This document shows positions 39,637 to 52,600 of a stretch of DNA of 64,000 nucleotides, piece after piece. Below the pieces are notes generated by a model. It saw only the letters and a list, made by a program, of their open reading frames with translations. It did no database searches and was not told the DNA's origin. The stretch's first letter is position 1; every line of letters begins with the position of its first letter. The DNA comes from Hoplostethus atlanticus (lineage: Eukaryota; Chordata; Actinopteri; Trachichthyiformes; Trachichthyidae). The position numbers and the translations under genes are program-made. The stretch lies in assembly GCA_034670405.1 (NCBI GenBank), contig JAXDDX010000062.1:744001-808000 (forward strand), written 5' to 3'.

Positions 39637-40507
39637 AGTGTATGGCAACCAGGTACATGTAAAATTTAGATATACATGTAAACACATTTTCCTCAGATCG
39701 TTTCCTTTCACTTGACAATTAAATGTTGATGGAACAAGAACTTAAGAGGGAGAGGGAAACAAAGGTAAAGCAGCATCATCAGGAGTCGATAGGGTGGAAA
39801 AGCCCGTCTGTGGGTTTGGGTGTACAGTGACGGTCAGAGCTGGGGCAAAGGTCAATGATGAAGTCCAACAAAAGCAAAAATGAAGAACCCTCTTTTAGTA
39901 CATCATTATCAGATTCACGTAACCGTACATGTACTCATACATGTCTGACATGTATGTCACAAACCTTTAACCCATATCGCTGCCTTACTGGCAGGGACGA
40001 TGACGAGTTCCATGTATATGACATTCAAAGGTGGCCTTTAAGATGATAACAGGCTTGCGTTGTCTGTTGTAGCGCCTATCGCCATTCCTCTCCATAGTTT
40101 ACTGTTCCAATAACAGACTGTATGTAATTACTGCCTCTCAAAGTGAGAATTGTACAGTAAGGACTGGCCGGGGTTCAAGAGTTCAGCGATGGTCAAAGCT
40201 GTAGCCCACTGAAAATATGCTAACTGTTAATTTGAGGCTGAAGTCATTGAAAAGTAGCTGCCAAACTAACTAGCCAAGTGGCAGGACGTCCCAATCCTCA
40301 CAAACATGCCAGCAAGCTGCCAAGCAAACGTCTTTACAAACATTATTTGGCAGAGAAGAAAATAAGGGCACTTTTAATTGACCGCTAGCATTAAAAGCTA
40401 ATTTTAATGGAACCGATATGACAACAAACTGGTGTTTTAGGCATAAAAAAAAAGGTTTTGCTACATGCAGATATTTGCTGTTTTTAAGTACAGTCTTTAA
40501 AGTGTCT

Positions 40508-41123
40508 TTAACCCTCAGGCATCAGTTTAATTTACTACCCTCTTAAGTCATTAAGGACAAAAATGTCCACTTCCAAAAACTGCTATAAAAATAGTACAGA
40601 TTAATATTTTTTTCTGCTTTTTTGGGTTAAGTCTTTTGATCAACTTCAGTCCTGGATTTTAACCCTTTAAATGCCAGTTTGATTACATGATGCTAATATT
40701 TTTTATGGAAAAAACATACATTTTTGTGTTTTTTTCATAAATAACAACAGTGACATCAAGTAATCAAACTGGCATTTAAAGGGTTAAAATCCTCAAAATG
40801 ATTGAATGTTTGGTAGTTTTGAGCAGGGCTGAAGTTTATGCAGAAAAAAGCAGAAAAAAATATGAATCTGTAAAGTTTTTATAGCAGTTTTTTGGAAGTG
40901 GACATTTTTGTCCTTAATGACTTAAGAGGGTAGTACATTTTTTTCACAGTGTTCTATTGATCTATTAGAAAAATTAAATTTGAATTCCAAAATTTGTCAA
41001 GAGAGAGACTTTCTTACAAAAGCATTGTGCCATATGCACTAACACAGCCAAAATGATGGCCAGATCAAGAGGAAAAATTTGCTCAAATGGACAAAAATGT
41101 CCATAATGATGCCTGAGGGTTAA
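40508..41123. mobile_element. piggyBac-type foldback element with TTAA target duplications
   Basis: The element is bounded by TTAA at 40,508-40,511 and 41,120-41,123. Its termini are perfect inverted CCCTCAGGCATCA / TGATGCCTGAGGG. TTAA duplication and CCC-starting ends are the hallmark of piggyBac transposons. Inside are two nested long inverted repeats. The outer one pairs roughly 40,546-40,592 with 40,880-40,935 and includes GGACAAAAATGTCC. The inner one pairs about 40,657-40,690 with 40,757-40,792 around CCCTTTAAATGCCAGTTTGA. The 608-bp body has no transposase and must have moved using an enzyme encoded elsewhere. Confidence 0.85.
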
Positions 41124-41864
41124 ATTGAACAGCATGACTTATGGGAAATGTATTATAATGATAATACAGTGTATGCATCAGGTATCATCTGAGAAAGTTG
41201 GAAGGAAACTGCTGTCAATGTCATTTAATGTAATATGTCAGATATAATATGGCAAACAGGTGGAGGAGGTGTGAGGCGGTCATTGTATTTGGGCATTGTT
41301 TGATATTGTATTACTCTGGATGTGAAATGACACAACTGTGAGATTAAAGTGCAAGTGCAATAAGACGTGGATGAAAACTCCCTCAAATTCAACCTGACAT
41401 TCTGCACTCAAATCTCATCGTCATTGCAACAACAACGTATTACTCTACTCTTTTGGAGCTTACTGTATTTACCTAGTAGTTTCATTATGACACTAACGGC
41501 CTTCAGTAGACCGATCCAGCCGATTCATTGAAACTAAAAGGTAAACCAACACTTTATTCTCAGGGTCTTGATACATGCAGACCTAGTCAGAAAGTTGTCT
41601 GGCTGCTGAATGACCCTAAGAGGGCTGCAGTGAGTTCACTTGCAATCAGATCAGCACAAAATGAAAACAGAAGCAGCAATTCATTTACTGCATTCATTCT
41701 CACTCGTTTCCTAATAGAGTTGGACATCTCATCCTGGAGCTTTCACAGGAGCTGAACAGTTTGTACATTTTGAAGAAAATTACTTTCCTGAGGTGTTCAA
41801 ATTAAAAGTGGCATGCCCCGCCCTGGGCCCCCATGTAACTGCATCAGATGAACAAACACCATAC
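41124..41864. other. Intron between the piggyBac element and the L-GILZ exon
   Basis: About 740 bp of unique-looking sequence with no exon signal. It ends in the GTATGG donor of the long first exon. Confidence 0.5.
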
Positions 41865-42196
41865 CTGTGAAAGAAGAGCAGGATGGACAGCATGGTCTGG
41901 TCAATGTTGCTGTTGCAGATGCCCTCGTTGAGGAGGAAGCAGGGGTCCCTCACCACCGACTCCAGGGAGTCCTGCCTCATGATGTTGTTCAGCTTGTCTG
42001 TGTTCAGATTCTGGTACATCAGCTGGTCCCGAAGCTGGCGGAATTGGCTGACGCTGGGGCTGGTCGGGCTTCCAGGCAGGCCCCTGTGGCCCTGACCCGA
42101 GAGCCTAGACATGGAGTCATCGTAGCCGTTGGCCAGGTCCAGGCAGCAACTGCAGCAGTCCAGGCCGATGGGCGAGCGGCAGTCATCGTCTGACAT
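41865..42196 (-). CDS. tsc22d3: tsc22d3 long-isoform (L-GILZ) first coding exon
   Basis: This exon encodes the first 110 residues plus two bases of the long isoform, from ATG at 42,196-42,194 to a CACAG|GTATGG donor at 41,864. It matches the mammalian L-GILZ leader: CRSPIGLDCCSCCLDLANG (a cysteine cluster), a serine/proline/glycine-rich linker, then QFRQLRDQLMYQNLNTDKLN, an IMRQDSLE motif, RDPCFLLNEGICNSN and IDQTMLSILLFFH. The AG left over joins T of the 52-bp exon to make serine, as in the mammalian transcript. The spliced protein is 217 residues. L-GILZ in mammals differs from GILZ in partners, including p53/MDM2 and Ras. The linker (roughly residues 25-50) is longer than in human and less conserved. 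The exon lies about 34 kb upstream of the common exon, so this transcript has its own promoter. Confidence 0.96.
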
Positions 42197-45100
42197 CTCG
42201 GAGGGACGGGAGGATGAAGAGAAAGAGGCAGAGGTGGGGAAGGACAGGTGCAGCGATCACAGGAGAGGATGAAAGAGACAGAGGTATATGGATGAAAGAC
42301 AAAGTGAAAGAGATGAATGTCAGTAACAGGGTGTGCTCCTCGGCTCTGACAGGCAGGCAGACAGGCGGCTTGGGCTGGTCTAGTGTCCCGTCCCGTCTCC
42401 GCTCCAGGGGCCAGGTTGAGTTCCTCCCTGAGAAGTCCAGTCACGCTGGGCCACTCGGCCTGCTTCTATCCCTGGGTTCCCCCGCCCGTGGCTCTGCTGC
42501 GTTTAGCCTTTTGTTCGGGGCTGCTGCCGCTGCAATGTGTTGCTACTGTGGCAGGAGAAAGAGTGAACGCCCCACACACACACACACACACACACTCACA
42601 GCGATTCAGCAGGAGTGCGCTTGAAAGCAAAACCCAGAAGCTGCTTATCACTTTTTTCCCTGCACTTTGTTATTTTTTCAGTGGCTGGCGTGCTTAGAGA
42701 CAGAGGGGAGGGGGCAAAAGGGGGAGGGAGGAAGAGAGAAGCTGGGGAAACCCCTGTGATTGGTACAAAGGCATGGCTGGTTCACGCACAGGGCCCTCCT
42801 CTTTTCTCTTTCAGTCCAGCCAGCCGCACATTCGAATGAAGGGGAAGGAGAGGCAGTCAAGGAGGGAGTCGAAGCCTCATTGCATGCTCAAAACATGTGC
42901 AGCTCGACTCCGCCCCTCCACGCTGACAGCACAAGGAGTGGCCGGGTGAGGGAGAATGAAGGAACACACACAAAGCCATGACAACGTGTCTCTCTAGCTG
43001 ATTTGTGAAAGGAAACAGAACAGCAAAGCGTTTTACACACTGTCTGTCATTCCCTATAACTAGAGGGAGATGGGTTTTTTTCTTGTGCTCATACGTGTGC
43101 TTTAATGCTTTAATGCTTTAATGCTTTAATGCTTTAATGCTTTAATGCGTATTGATATCTTGAATAGTTGTATAGGTTTGTTCAGTCAAATGATTCTAAC
43201 ATTGTTTTATTGAGGAGGTCTTCTCTTTGGTGGGGGAAGGATATGCACATAATTGACCCAAAAGAAGATTAAAATAACCCATAGAACTTGTATTCAGCTT
43301 GTGGGTTATTCTTGTTGGCAATACTTAATATAATTCAATGAGTGGTTTTGAAAAAATAATTAGAAATATTTGACCAAAGAATGCATTTATTAATGTCCTA
43401 AATAATCATCTCAAGAAATTATTTCAATTGTTACAAGTTAATTGTAATCTGATGCTCATTTTCTCATGTCTGTGTGTGTGTGTGTGAAAGAGAGAGAGAC
43501 ACTGTGTACACGCTCTCCTTGTGAATACTATCTTATCAGGCCTCCCCTTTGTTTGTTTACAGTTTTGTCAATTTCCATGTCTGTTCCCAAATATTTTTTT
43601 TTTGGTATTGGGCAAGAGAATGTTCTTGTCTCCCAGGCGAGTGTTTCACAAGCCCCAGCACAGACCGGGACAATGTGATCACAGCCGTACGGACAGCTCC
43701 AAGAAGAACACACTGCTGAGGCCCCGACCTCCACCGCTGACCAACAAGCTTACTCCATGCTGGCCACAGATGGCCGGTCAGGCAAGAACACAACAACAAG
43801 ATAATTGCGAATTGCTTGTCTTTTTGTTTTGTGGCATGTTGCTGCTGTGATAAAAAATGTCACACTACGCATTGCTGGGCAGCAGTGGGATCAATTAGGC
43901 AAAGAAAATGACTGACTATTGCTTTATTGAGTGTGTAATGATGTCCTTGGGCAGCGGGGAAGGCCGACTCGGTTTGGTTGTCGGGCGAATGGGGATGAGG
44001 ACTGACTTGGGTAAAGGCTGCCCTCTAGGGGGCGACTGGTGTTACAGTCAGTGATGCTGCAGGGAAACAACAGGAGCATCAAGGAGGAGGAATCACACTT
44101 TTAGTAGGATGTTGTGCCACAGCAAAGAATGATTGGTTATCCTGGGGCATCGGCTATTGATCAGTCACCTCACCCCCTCTTCTAACGCTCATCCCCGATT
44201 GAGTTGGTCTTTCACTCTCAATATTTCCATCATGATGAGTATGTTATTTCTGGAGATAACTTGGTTCTTTATTTCTTTTGCTGTTTTTGGCTTAGTCGTT
44301 GATTTTATTCTTGAATTGATTGTACTGATTGTGAATGTCATCACATGTCATTAGAGGGAGTCATACTAAGGTCTCTGAATTGGGAGACAGCTGGTGTTTG
44401 GAGGTTGCAAAAACATCTCTTTAATGGGGAATACCACTGAATTTATATTATTCCCACATGTCTTATTTGTGAAATTCACTGTGGTCTGCCGTGGCCAGAA
44501 ACAAGAGCAGGGCCAGAAATAATGCCCAGAAGGATAAAGACACACATGGTAATTCAGAATTAATAGTATTGACATTATAAAAGTTTATAGTTTGGTTTCA
44601 ATGCAAGATTGTTATTTATTGACCATCCGTCACCTTCACATCAGTAATAAAGCCCAGATTAGAGTCTTGGTTCTCTGGTGGCTTGTTTTGGGAGAACGTG
44701 TATAGTATATAGGCTGGACTGTGTTAAATGGGGATAGCAAATATAAATGATTAAATTGAGTATTTTAATTTCCTTTTAAGCACTGACTCACACAACCGTC
44801 TGAACTAGGTCAGTAAAACTGGAGTGGAAGCTCATTGCTATCAGTGGCACGTCCCTGAAATCAGTCCAAATTACACTGATTGAAGTTCGGTCAGACCAGC
44901 AGGTGCGTGACCATTTTCAATTCAAGTTGAATTGCAAAAATGTGATGTTATCGATGCTATAATTATAATTATTCTTTACAAAATGATTTAAAATTCTGAA
45001 AGAAGGAGGAAACATATTAGGAGTCTCGGTTCTTCCGTGCAAACAAGTGAAGCAGCGACAGTAGGATTCTCTATCCAGTCTGTTTTGATTAAAATGCAGT

Positions 45101-46499
45101 AATAGGATCCTTCCCTCGGTGCCAGTGTTATTCTCCTGTAAGCCTCAGTCTTGCAGACACATTATGTCCTCTGTGTGCTATAATGACACCTCTCCCCACG
45201 TCCCACAATATCACAATGGCAGGTTATTGAATGACTGGCAGTGTTTGCAGGATCTGCACAGCCCACGCGGACTGTAATGCCCAGCTGTATAGTAAATGAC
45301 ACCTTCTGGTGGTAACATTTCCCCCGACGGGAGTCACGGTAAAGCCCTCCTGCAAAACAAATCTGATTCTAGTCCCTGTAACTTTAGCTGGGCGTGATGG
45401 ACTTGTTTACTCTCGTACTTTTTCCTTCCCCGGTGTTCATACCAGGTAAGAACACATGAAGAAATAGCTGAATGTTGTGCTTCCACAGTAAAGGTGTACA
45501 ACCTCCAGTCCACACATGCTTGGTGGGAACGTAGAAGAGTGCAGGACAAATAGTTACCGAACTTGACCCGACAGACACTGTATTTCCTCTGAACTGCAGG
45601 GATTAAATGGGTCGAACTATGGAGGCAAACAGGCATCAAGTAAAGGTTACCAAACCCCGCAGACGCAAACACTGACTCTCACCTGCAGCGTGGGGGTTGA
45701 AGATTGTGACAGCTAGCTGTGAAGTGTATCTTCAACATTATTGTGTGAACTACGCACAGAGACCCATCACTGTCTGCGAGACAGAAGGAAAGAAAGAAAG
45801 AATGGAGGATGGAGAGGCTGAGGCCAGGGTTAACTGGGTCATCTCTGACTAATAAGGGCCCCTGTGTTCCTCTTAAAGCCCAAGCCAACCCTCTGGACTG
45901 GGTCACCAAGGCAAGAGAGCAGCGCAAGATATGTCATTTTCTTTACCCCTGTGCTCACTTATTTCAAGATATTTCCAGAAAAAATAAGTCTTTTTTTTTG
46001 GTGCTCATTTTAGAACATTTCACTTGTCCGTGCTGAAGAGTATCACGGAACAGGTTATCTTTAAATGAGAGATTTTCTGAGAATCGCTGAAAAATCTGCA
46101 AACTGGAGTTTTTCTTTCTTTAGATTGGAGCGATTGGAAATCAACAGAGATAGCAGCCCAGCCCAGCGAGGTGAGCCAGTCACCACCAGACGAGAGCAAA
46201 GTCCTCCTGTCCAGCTGTAAAGAACAGAATCACCTCAAACTGCCATTATAATGAACTTTGATTTGTTTGTGTTAGTGCTACCTTGTCATCAGCGTTACAG
46301 ACAACCTGGTCTGATCTGAGAGAGTTAAGTCTTACAGTAAGTGTGGCAGGGTTTGATCATTGTCCTCCACAGAACACACAGTATCCAGATCTGTGATTTA
46401 ATGTAACACTGCATTCACCCTGTTAACTTTTTAGTTTATTTGCACACATTGGCTGATAAAAAAATATCTAATTTCAAAACCAACAACAACAAATTCAGC
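42197..46499. other. Upstream region and promoter area of L-GILZ
   Basis: The first few hundred bases must contain the L-GILZ 5' leader and promoter. I see no clear TATA box. 42,330-42,540 is GC-richer, consistent with a TATA-less promoter. A CA repeat (42,572-42,597), a purine-rich stretch (42,690-42,745) and the CTTTAATG octamer repeat (43,099-43,148) follow. The remainder is unique with no recognised gene. Confidence 0.45.
43099..43148. repeat. (CTTTAATG)6 octanucleotide repeat
   Basis: About six perfect 8-bp units run in tandem. The unit length is unusual among the mainly dinucleotide repeats of this window. Confidence 0.9.
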
Positions 46500-46612
46500 T
46501 CGGACAGCTCAGTCGGTAGCGCATGAGACTCTCAGGGTTGTGGATTCAATTCCCGCGTAGTGTCAACGATCACCTTTGGATAAAAACGTCTGCTAAATGA
46601 CTGTAATGTAAC
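46500..46612 (+). mobile_element. tRNA-derived SINE
   Basis: The 5' part has the two parts of an internal RNA polymerase III promoter: an A-box-like AGCTCAGTCGGTAGCGC (46,506-46,522) and a B-box-like GGATTCAATTCC (46,542-46,553), in a tRNA-like layout. It lacks the pairing to be a real tRNA gene. The 3' part, CTTTGGATAAAAACGTCTGC then TAAATGACTGTAATGTAA, is the tail found on many fish SINEs such as the salmonid HpaI type. The copy is short (about 110 bp). Confidence 0.8.
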
Positions 46613-49600
46613 TGGATTGGATAACAGAATTGCATTGAAAGTAAAGCCACAGTAACAACATGGCCATCGAATGACCTCCCGTCCTTCTGTTCACATTGTC
46701 AAACATCCATTGAAGTGTTTATTTCTGTCATCACTTTGGGCTGTAGAGGGAACATGAAGCAACACAGAACAAGTTGGGACAGAATACTGTACCTATGACT
46801 CTCACTGCTGCCCCCCTTTGGGAAGAAGAAGCAGAAACAACATGGAGGGCTCCATTTTTCAGCATTAGATCAGATGAAACTTTAATGATCCCTCTGGGGA
46901 AAATTACTGTAGGTAGGCTGGCATTGTCCATACATGTAGGTTATACTAAGCACCGCACCCTTTGGGGGATGTGGTAGTTAGAGCCGTCCTGAAGTTCAAT
47001 GTAATTTAATACAATTTAATTAATTATTTAACTACTAGTATTAAATTAAACATTTCCTGGGTCAACAATTTTACCACCAACTCTTCTTGAATGTGCACTG
47101 AACAAAGTGAAAAACAATGCAAAGATAACATTAGAAGTGACATGTGACTATTGGTAAGTTGAGAGAATAAAGTATTACAGTACTGCCAACCACTATTATT
47201 AGAACTATATAATTGATTTGAAGGGTTTGAATATGAGGACTGGTTATTGTTATTGTATTAGTGGGAGCAGTAATAGTAGTAGTAGTAGTAGTAGTAGTAG
47301 TAATAGTATTAGGGGTTGACTGAGTATTTCTGCTGTTTTTAACCATCACTCAATCAATCATGATTGATAGTTAATCACACATTATTGCGATAATAAATAA
47401 ACTATTATTTCATATCCTCAGACTGCATCTCTGGGGTTTAGACCGTGCTTGAACTTCACCAATGTGGACACTAGAGGGTGCTGAGAGCAAGCAGATAATG
47501 GACGGCTCAATCTGTGAGAACCACTTTGAGTTTTAGACCTCATGAGTGAGGACGTTTTTGTGAAGTGAGGTCAATTTTGGAGGTCCTCGTTTGTTCAGGG
47601 GGCTAGTTGAGGGTTTAGGGTTCAGATTAAAAGTAGGATTAGGTTTGGAGCAATGGTTAAGATCGGAGTAGCTCAATATTATTATTGCTATGATGTTAAA
47701 AATAGCTTTTCTACCACAAAAAGTGTGACAGATCACAAGACACAACTTGTAGGAAACCCCCTGCTCAGCCAACCCTACCATTTCTATTCACAATTGTCAT
47801 TCTCGGTGCACTGCTGTGCACATGACAGGGGTGTAGCTATCGGGACTGCAGGCAGTGCAGCCGCACCGGGAAAAGAACATATCATTTCTGTTTTGATTTT
47901 TTCCACAGAATATTGAGATGTTTTTTTTTTGTCTAAGACCCCAGTGGGACAGGAATATGTGATTCTGTTTATGTCTTGCAAGCATTAGCAAAACCTAGCC
48001 ACTGCTAATGCGTAACAGAATCCATGCCAAGCAAGAATTTCACAGATGGCGATGTGCAGGAGTTGGCCAAGTTCAACATCAACCCAATGTAGCACAAAAT
48101 GATAATATGATATTATGGCACATCAAGAATTCATATTAAAACAGTTTTAAAACTGATTAAATTAAATGTAAAATTATTTATAATTAATATAATTATTTAA
48201 AATTAAATTAAAACTGATATTAGAGATATTTAGCTCCCAGTTTCACAAAACAATTCAGGTAGCAGCTACAGGCGACTATCAACTATTCACCCAGGTTTTC
48301 AATATTGGCTTGTTTTAGTTCTTAGTCAACTCACAACATCATGAGAAGGCCGAAGAAGCATCTACATAACATCAAAAACCATCAAGTTCCCTTTAAATCT
48401 AGGTCATGAAGGGCCTTTACACTGTGCCCATACCTGTGCACCATTTCTCCACTTCTGCTGTCTCCCGTGTGGATTTGATCCTCTGGCCCCGGGCTACGAT
48501 TGGCCAAGACATCGTGGCTACACAAGCTAAAAATCCTGTCATTGGTGTGTGAGATACGGCGGTTCATCCTAAACCTCTCTCACCCTCCGGGGATTAAATT
48601 CGCCATCCAGTCATCTTTAAGAAGTGTGGCCTCCTGGTAAGCCCTGGATCGAGGGAAAAGTAAAAGCACAAACTTTTTACAGGCAATCTGCCATGATGGG
48701 AGCACACAGTACCGTGCCGGAGCGGAGAGCGTTAGATGGCTGTGAAGCAGATTCAGGCCATGAGTTAAGCCAGGGAAGTAATTACCACTGAAACTGAGGT
48801 TTGAACTCGCTGCTTTCCGACTCTCTCCAGGCAACTGCTTGGTCTCCTCTCAATTCAACTTTAATTCCATACTTTCACTCTTTTTACTTTTTGCACTCTG
48901 CCTTCTTCCTTCCAGTATTTCTCTCTCTCAGGAAAGTTAACGAGGAGGCGCCCCGCCGAGCCGGTGTCACTCCCCACCAGGCCCCCAGCTTTGTTTAAAT
49001 TGGAGCACCATTCACCACCCGGGCTTAACTTTGATTCAGAACTTTCACGATGTTCCCCAACTATCTCCCTTGTGCTTTCTTACACTCAACAGTGAGATTT
49101 CCAAAGTGGATTTGCAGAGTGTGAGAGAAAAGCACCACAGCGGTGTCATTTCAAGGTCAGAGAAACGGGTGTAGCTCAGCTCAATTGCCAGAGAAGACAT
49201 TATGGAGTCTTATCAGCCGACGCCCCCCTAATGAGACCTGAGGTGATTTCAAAGTCCTAGAAAGAACTGGACACCCTTTGATGTTGTTTCGTGACGATCT
49301 CTATATCCAGAAAAAAAAGCCTCCTGGTTCTTCTGAATGGCAGATGCCTGGAAAAACCCTTTGAGCATTTGGAGAAACGGCGCGGGGGTGATATATTAAA
49401 GAAGACAGGGGAAGTCTCTGATGTAACGCTGACTGATGATTATCAATGATCCATGATCTCCTGAGTATCATTTTTAGCTAAATAAATGTGAAATGCATTT
49501 TAAAGTCAGACCCAAGCATAAATAAAACATCATTTATATTCTTGGAGCAGGAAGATTAGAGGATGGCATATATATATTGAAGCTCGATAGGATTTTTTCC

Positions 49601-52600
49601 TCTTTGCAAAAAAAAAACAAAAAACACACCAGCAGCCAAATATTAAACTTGAGCAAAGCAAGCAAGTCATTGAGTGATACCAGTTTGGACTGACTTGTCC
49701 CCACAGTGTTTGAAGTGCTGCTACTTTGATTTCTGTGATTGATCTCTCCATAGCTTTTGTCTCCAGCTTATTTAAAGTTCAAACAGATTTCTGCTTGGTA
49801 GTTGACTTCAGATATCATCTTCCACAGACCCTCAGTGAAGCCAATTTTTTTTTCACCCCCGTTAAGTGTGCTGCAGCCAAATGAGAAATTCCAGTAATGG
49901 TGTTTGACACTGAAAGGGGATATTCTCATGTTAGCGTAGCCTTTCGACCATTCGCGGTCTCCGCTCCAGATTTTCAGACGCGTTTGTTCTGCAAAATGGA
50001 AAATGGCTTAGCAGCATTCCTGTGAATTGCCACATATCTTGGAGCAGAGATATTACTTAAGACTGAGCCAGGTGCTGCAGCTGAGATCAAGACTTCTGAT
50101 GTCGTGCCAGTGGCGCCGCTTTAATGTCAGACCTGTACGCTCTGTGGCTCTCAATATGGGCCGATCTCGCCTTAACCCCATAAACAATATAACTGTTATT
50201 CTTCTGTTAGCGGCCATGGAGAGGCAAACCGTGGGCTTCTGGTGCATTTCTGAAAATACATTCTGAGCTGTTGATGAATGTGCAGATGGTTTGAACACGT
50301 TGATATCGGGATATGCATATAATCATCCAGCAGTGCATGTGCTACCAATATCCTCATGCACAGGAACCTCTCACGAAATGGAGCAAAACGGTAATAGCAA
50401 TCCATAACGTATTGATTATCTTTAATAGAGGCAAAAGTGATGAAATGGCTGCAGCTAAAAGCATGCAGTAAAAGATCTGCCATATTTTATAGTTGTTTAA
50501 TCTCACATGGTTGGAGAGACCACGGGTAGAAGTGACAACTAATCTCTTAAACTGATGAACTCATGCACACACTGTAATAGAGGCAAACTCAAATGCACAC
50601 ACACACACACACACACACATATGCCAAACTTTGTTAGTGTTAGCTCTCTATTTAAGTTGGAGCTTGAGCTCGCTCCCTGATTGGCCAAGGATTGGAGAGT
50701 GCGCTGTTAGAGGAAGCCTCTGCTGCTAACCGCCCAGGGGGCATCAGCATTGATTGGCCTAGTAGGGCTTTTAAGGTTCACCTCCTCTTGGTTAATTATA
50801 GTAGCCTTTACCAAAGCTCCAGAACAATGGGTAGGGTTATTTACGATTTTCTACATCGGTGATGAGTGAGTTGCGGGTCGTAATGGAATCAGAAACAATC
50901 TGGACGGGGTAAATGGGCCTCTAAAAGCTGCCGCGTCGTCACGGTTTAGTGATTGATTGATGCCACTGACGATTGCATGCGTGTTTGTTCCTGGGGCTCG
51001 TTGTAGCACTCAGCATTTGTTTGGCCAATCAGAGAGGATGTGTGTCCTCAGTGGCAGGTTGAGGGTGAACAAGTCAACAAACCATGTACAGTTGGCCAAG
51101 ATGGAGTTTGATCGTCATAAAACAACATTTAGCAAAATAATAGTCATTAAAGGATGAAGTATCTGGTACTATTTATTGGTGCAGCGGCCACGTGCACTTG
51201 GCCACGTTCTCAATCTGGAGATGAAAAGTGAAAATACTTCAGCAATTCAGGTCAGTCTGTGTGGTCTGTTTGCTTACACACACAGCATACCATCTAGAGA
51301 CCAGAGTTTGCCACGAGCACAGAACCACAAGTTAACTTTAAATCCAACCACTGCACTAGGCAGCAGAGCTGTGTCTCGCATTTGAAGAAGAAGAAAAAAG
51401 AAGAAGAAGAAAAAAAATGAAGGAAAATACAGCGGCTCAACTACTCTGCACCGTCACTCACTGTTAATTAATTCCCACCGGTGGCTCCACGGAGAGGCTC
51501 TGTTCCTTCTAGTCAAACACTATTAGACCCAGCACACTGGCAACAGCAGGTGCCATCACGTCCGTCACTGATCACACAGCATTTTCAAAGGAGATCATCA
51601 CAGTGAACATTTTTTTTTTTTTCTTCCCATGTGCTTTTTTCTCTCTAATGAATTCTCAGGCCATGGAAAAGGGCTGGCGGCTGTATTTGATTGGAACAAC
51701 TTTTTTGTTTATCACTTCGACGTCTTAGCATTTAAAACAGACATTAATAGGATAGTGATGGTAATGTTTTTTTCTGCTTGGTGTGTGTGTGGGGGAGTTT
51801 ATGTGGACAATATGCATCATATTTTATATGCACTTTATATATACACATTTTATATATGTACTGATGAAAATAGTATATGGGAGTCATTATATTCCAAGAA
51901 GGCTTCTTAAATTACTACGTTCTCCAACTCCAGGATCATTTTGCTTTTAGTAGTCGCCAACCATGTAAACGTTAATGGTCACCTAATGAGAAACACTGCC
52001 AACTGAATTACCAACAATTACCAACTGAATGTGTGTCTTGTTTTGGGATAGCTCTCCTTTGTGTCTGAGGGGCCTCCAGAAATAATTGGTCTCTCTAAGC
52101 AGCAGATTTAGTCCTGCTTGCAAAAGGGTGCTCATTTAACCCACTTGAGTTTGTCAGTTCAGTGAGAGAATTTGGAGGTAGAAAAGATAAAGCGTCTTGA
52201 TAGAACAGGGCAGTCTTAAGATGCTGTCTGGGTGTAATCTAACAGGGTATTCTGGGAGAGTTCTGGGTGCCTTCTAACTGCAAAACACTGTTATTTCTAC
52301 AAAGCTACAGCCCTGAAAAGTGATTTGAATACAGTTTTTGCCATCAAAAAAATTGCAGTAAAGATGTTTATGTGGCAGATTTCATAAAAGACTGCAAGAC
52401 AGATTTGTAAAGTTTTCTACGGAGTATTTCAGTCATGCATCAGATCAGTGCATCATATAACAAAGTACACTCTCACACGGGGAAGGATCTGAATTTCATG
52501 CATTATATATTATATTTTTCTGATTCTTGAAACTTAAAGATGGTGCATCGGCCTTTAAATCTATGAAAAAAAGGAAAAACGTATCTTTTTCAGATTTCTT

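Larger units (their letters stand above)
21830..40506. other. Long-isoform intron, central part
   Basis: About 18.7 kb shows no exon I can support. It is rich in simple repeats. These include CA/TG at 22,933-22,975, 24,454-24,485, 31,949-32,009, 32,090-32,117, 33,052-33,078, 34,208-34,223, 34,825-34,852 and 38,150-38,173. CT/GA tracts lie at 25,060-25,109, 30,228-30,265, 33,232-33,292 and 35,366-35,411. A purine-rich block spans 26,283-26,490 and TTTC repeats lie at 30,708-30,735. Between these lie unique stretches, the AT-rich ones being 27,170-27,560 and 33,720-34,010. Confidence 0.5.

Noticed and set aside
44133-44354. Hydrophobic plus-strand frame resembling a membrane segment
   Set aside because: AT-rich sequence easily encodes isoleucine, leucine and phenylalanine. 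There is no other support.
46500-46560. tRNA gene
   Set aside because: The A and B boxes are present, but the acceptor and anticodon stems do not pair and a SINE tail follows, so it is a SINE head.
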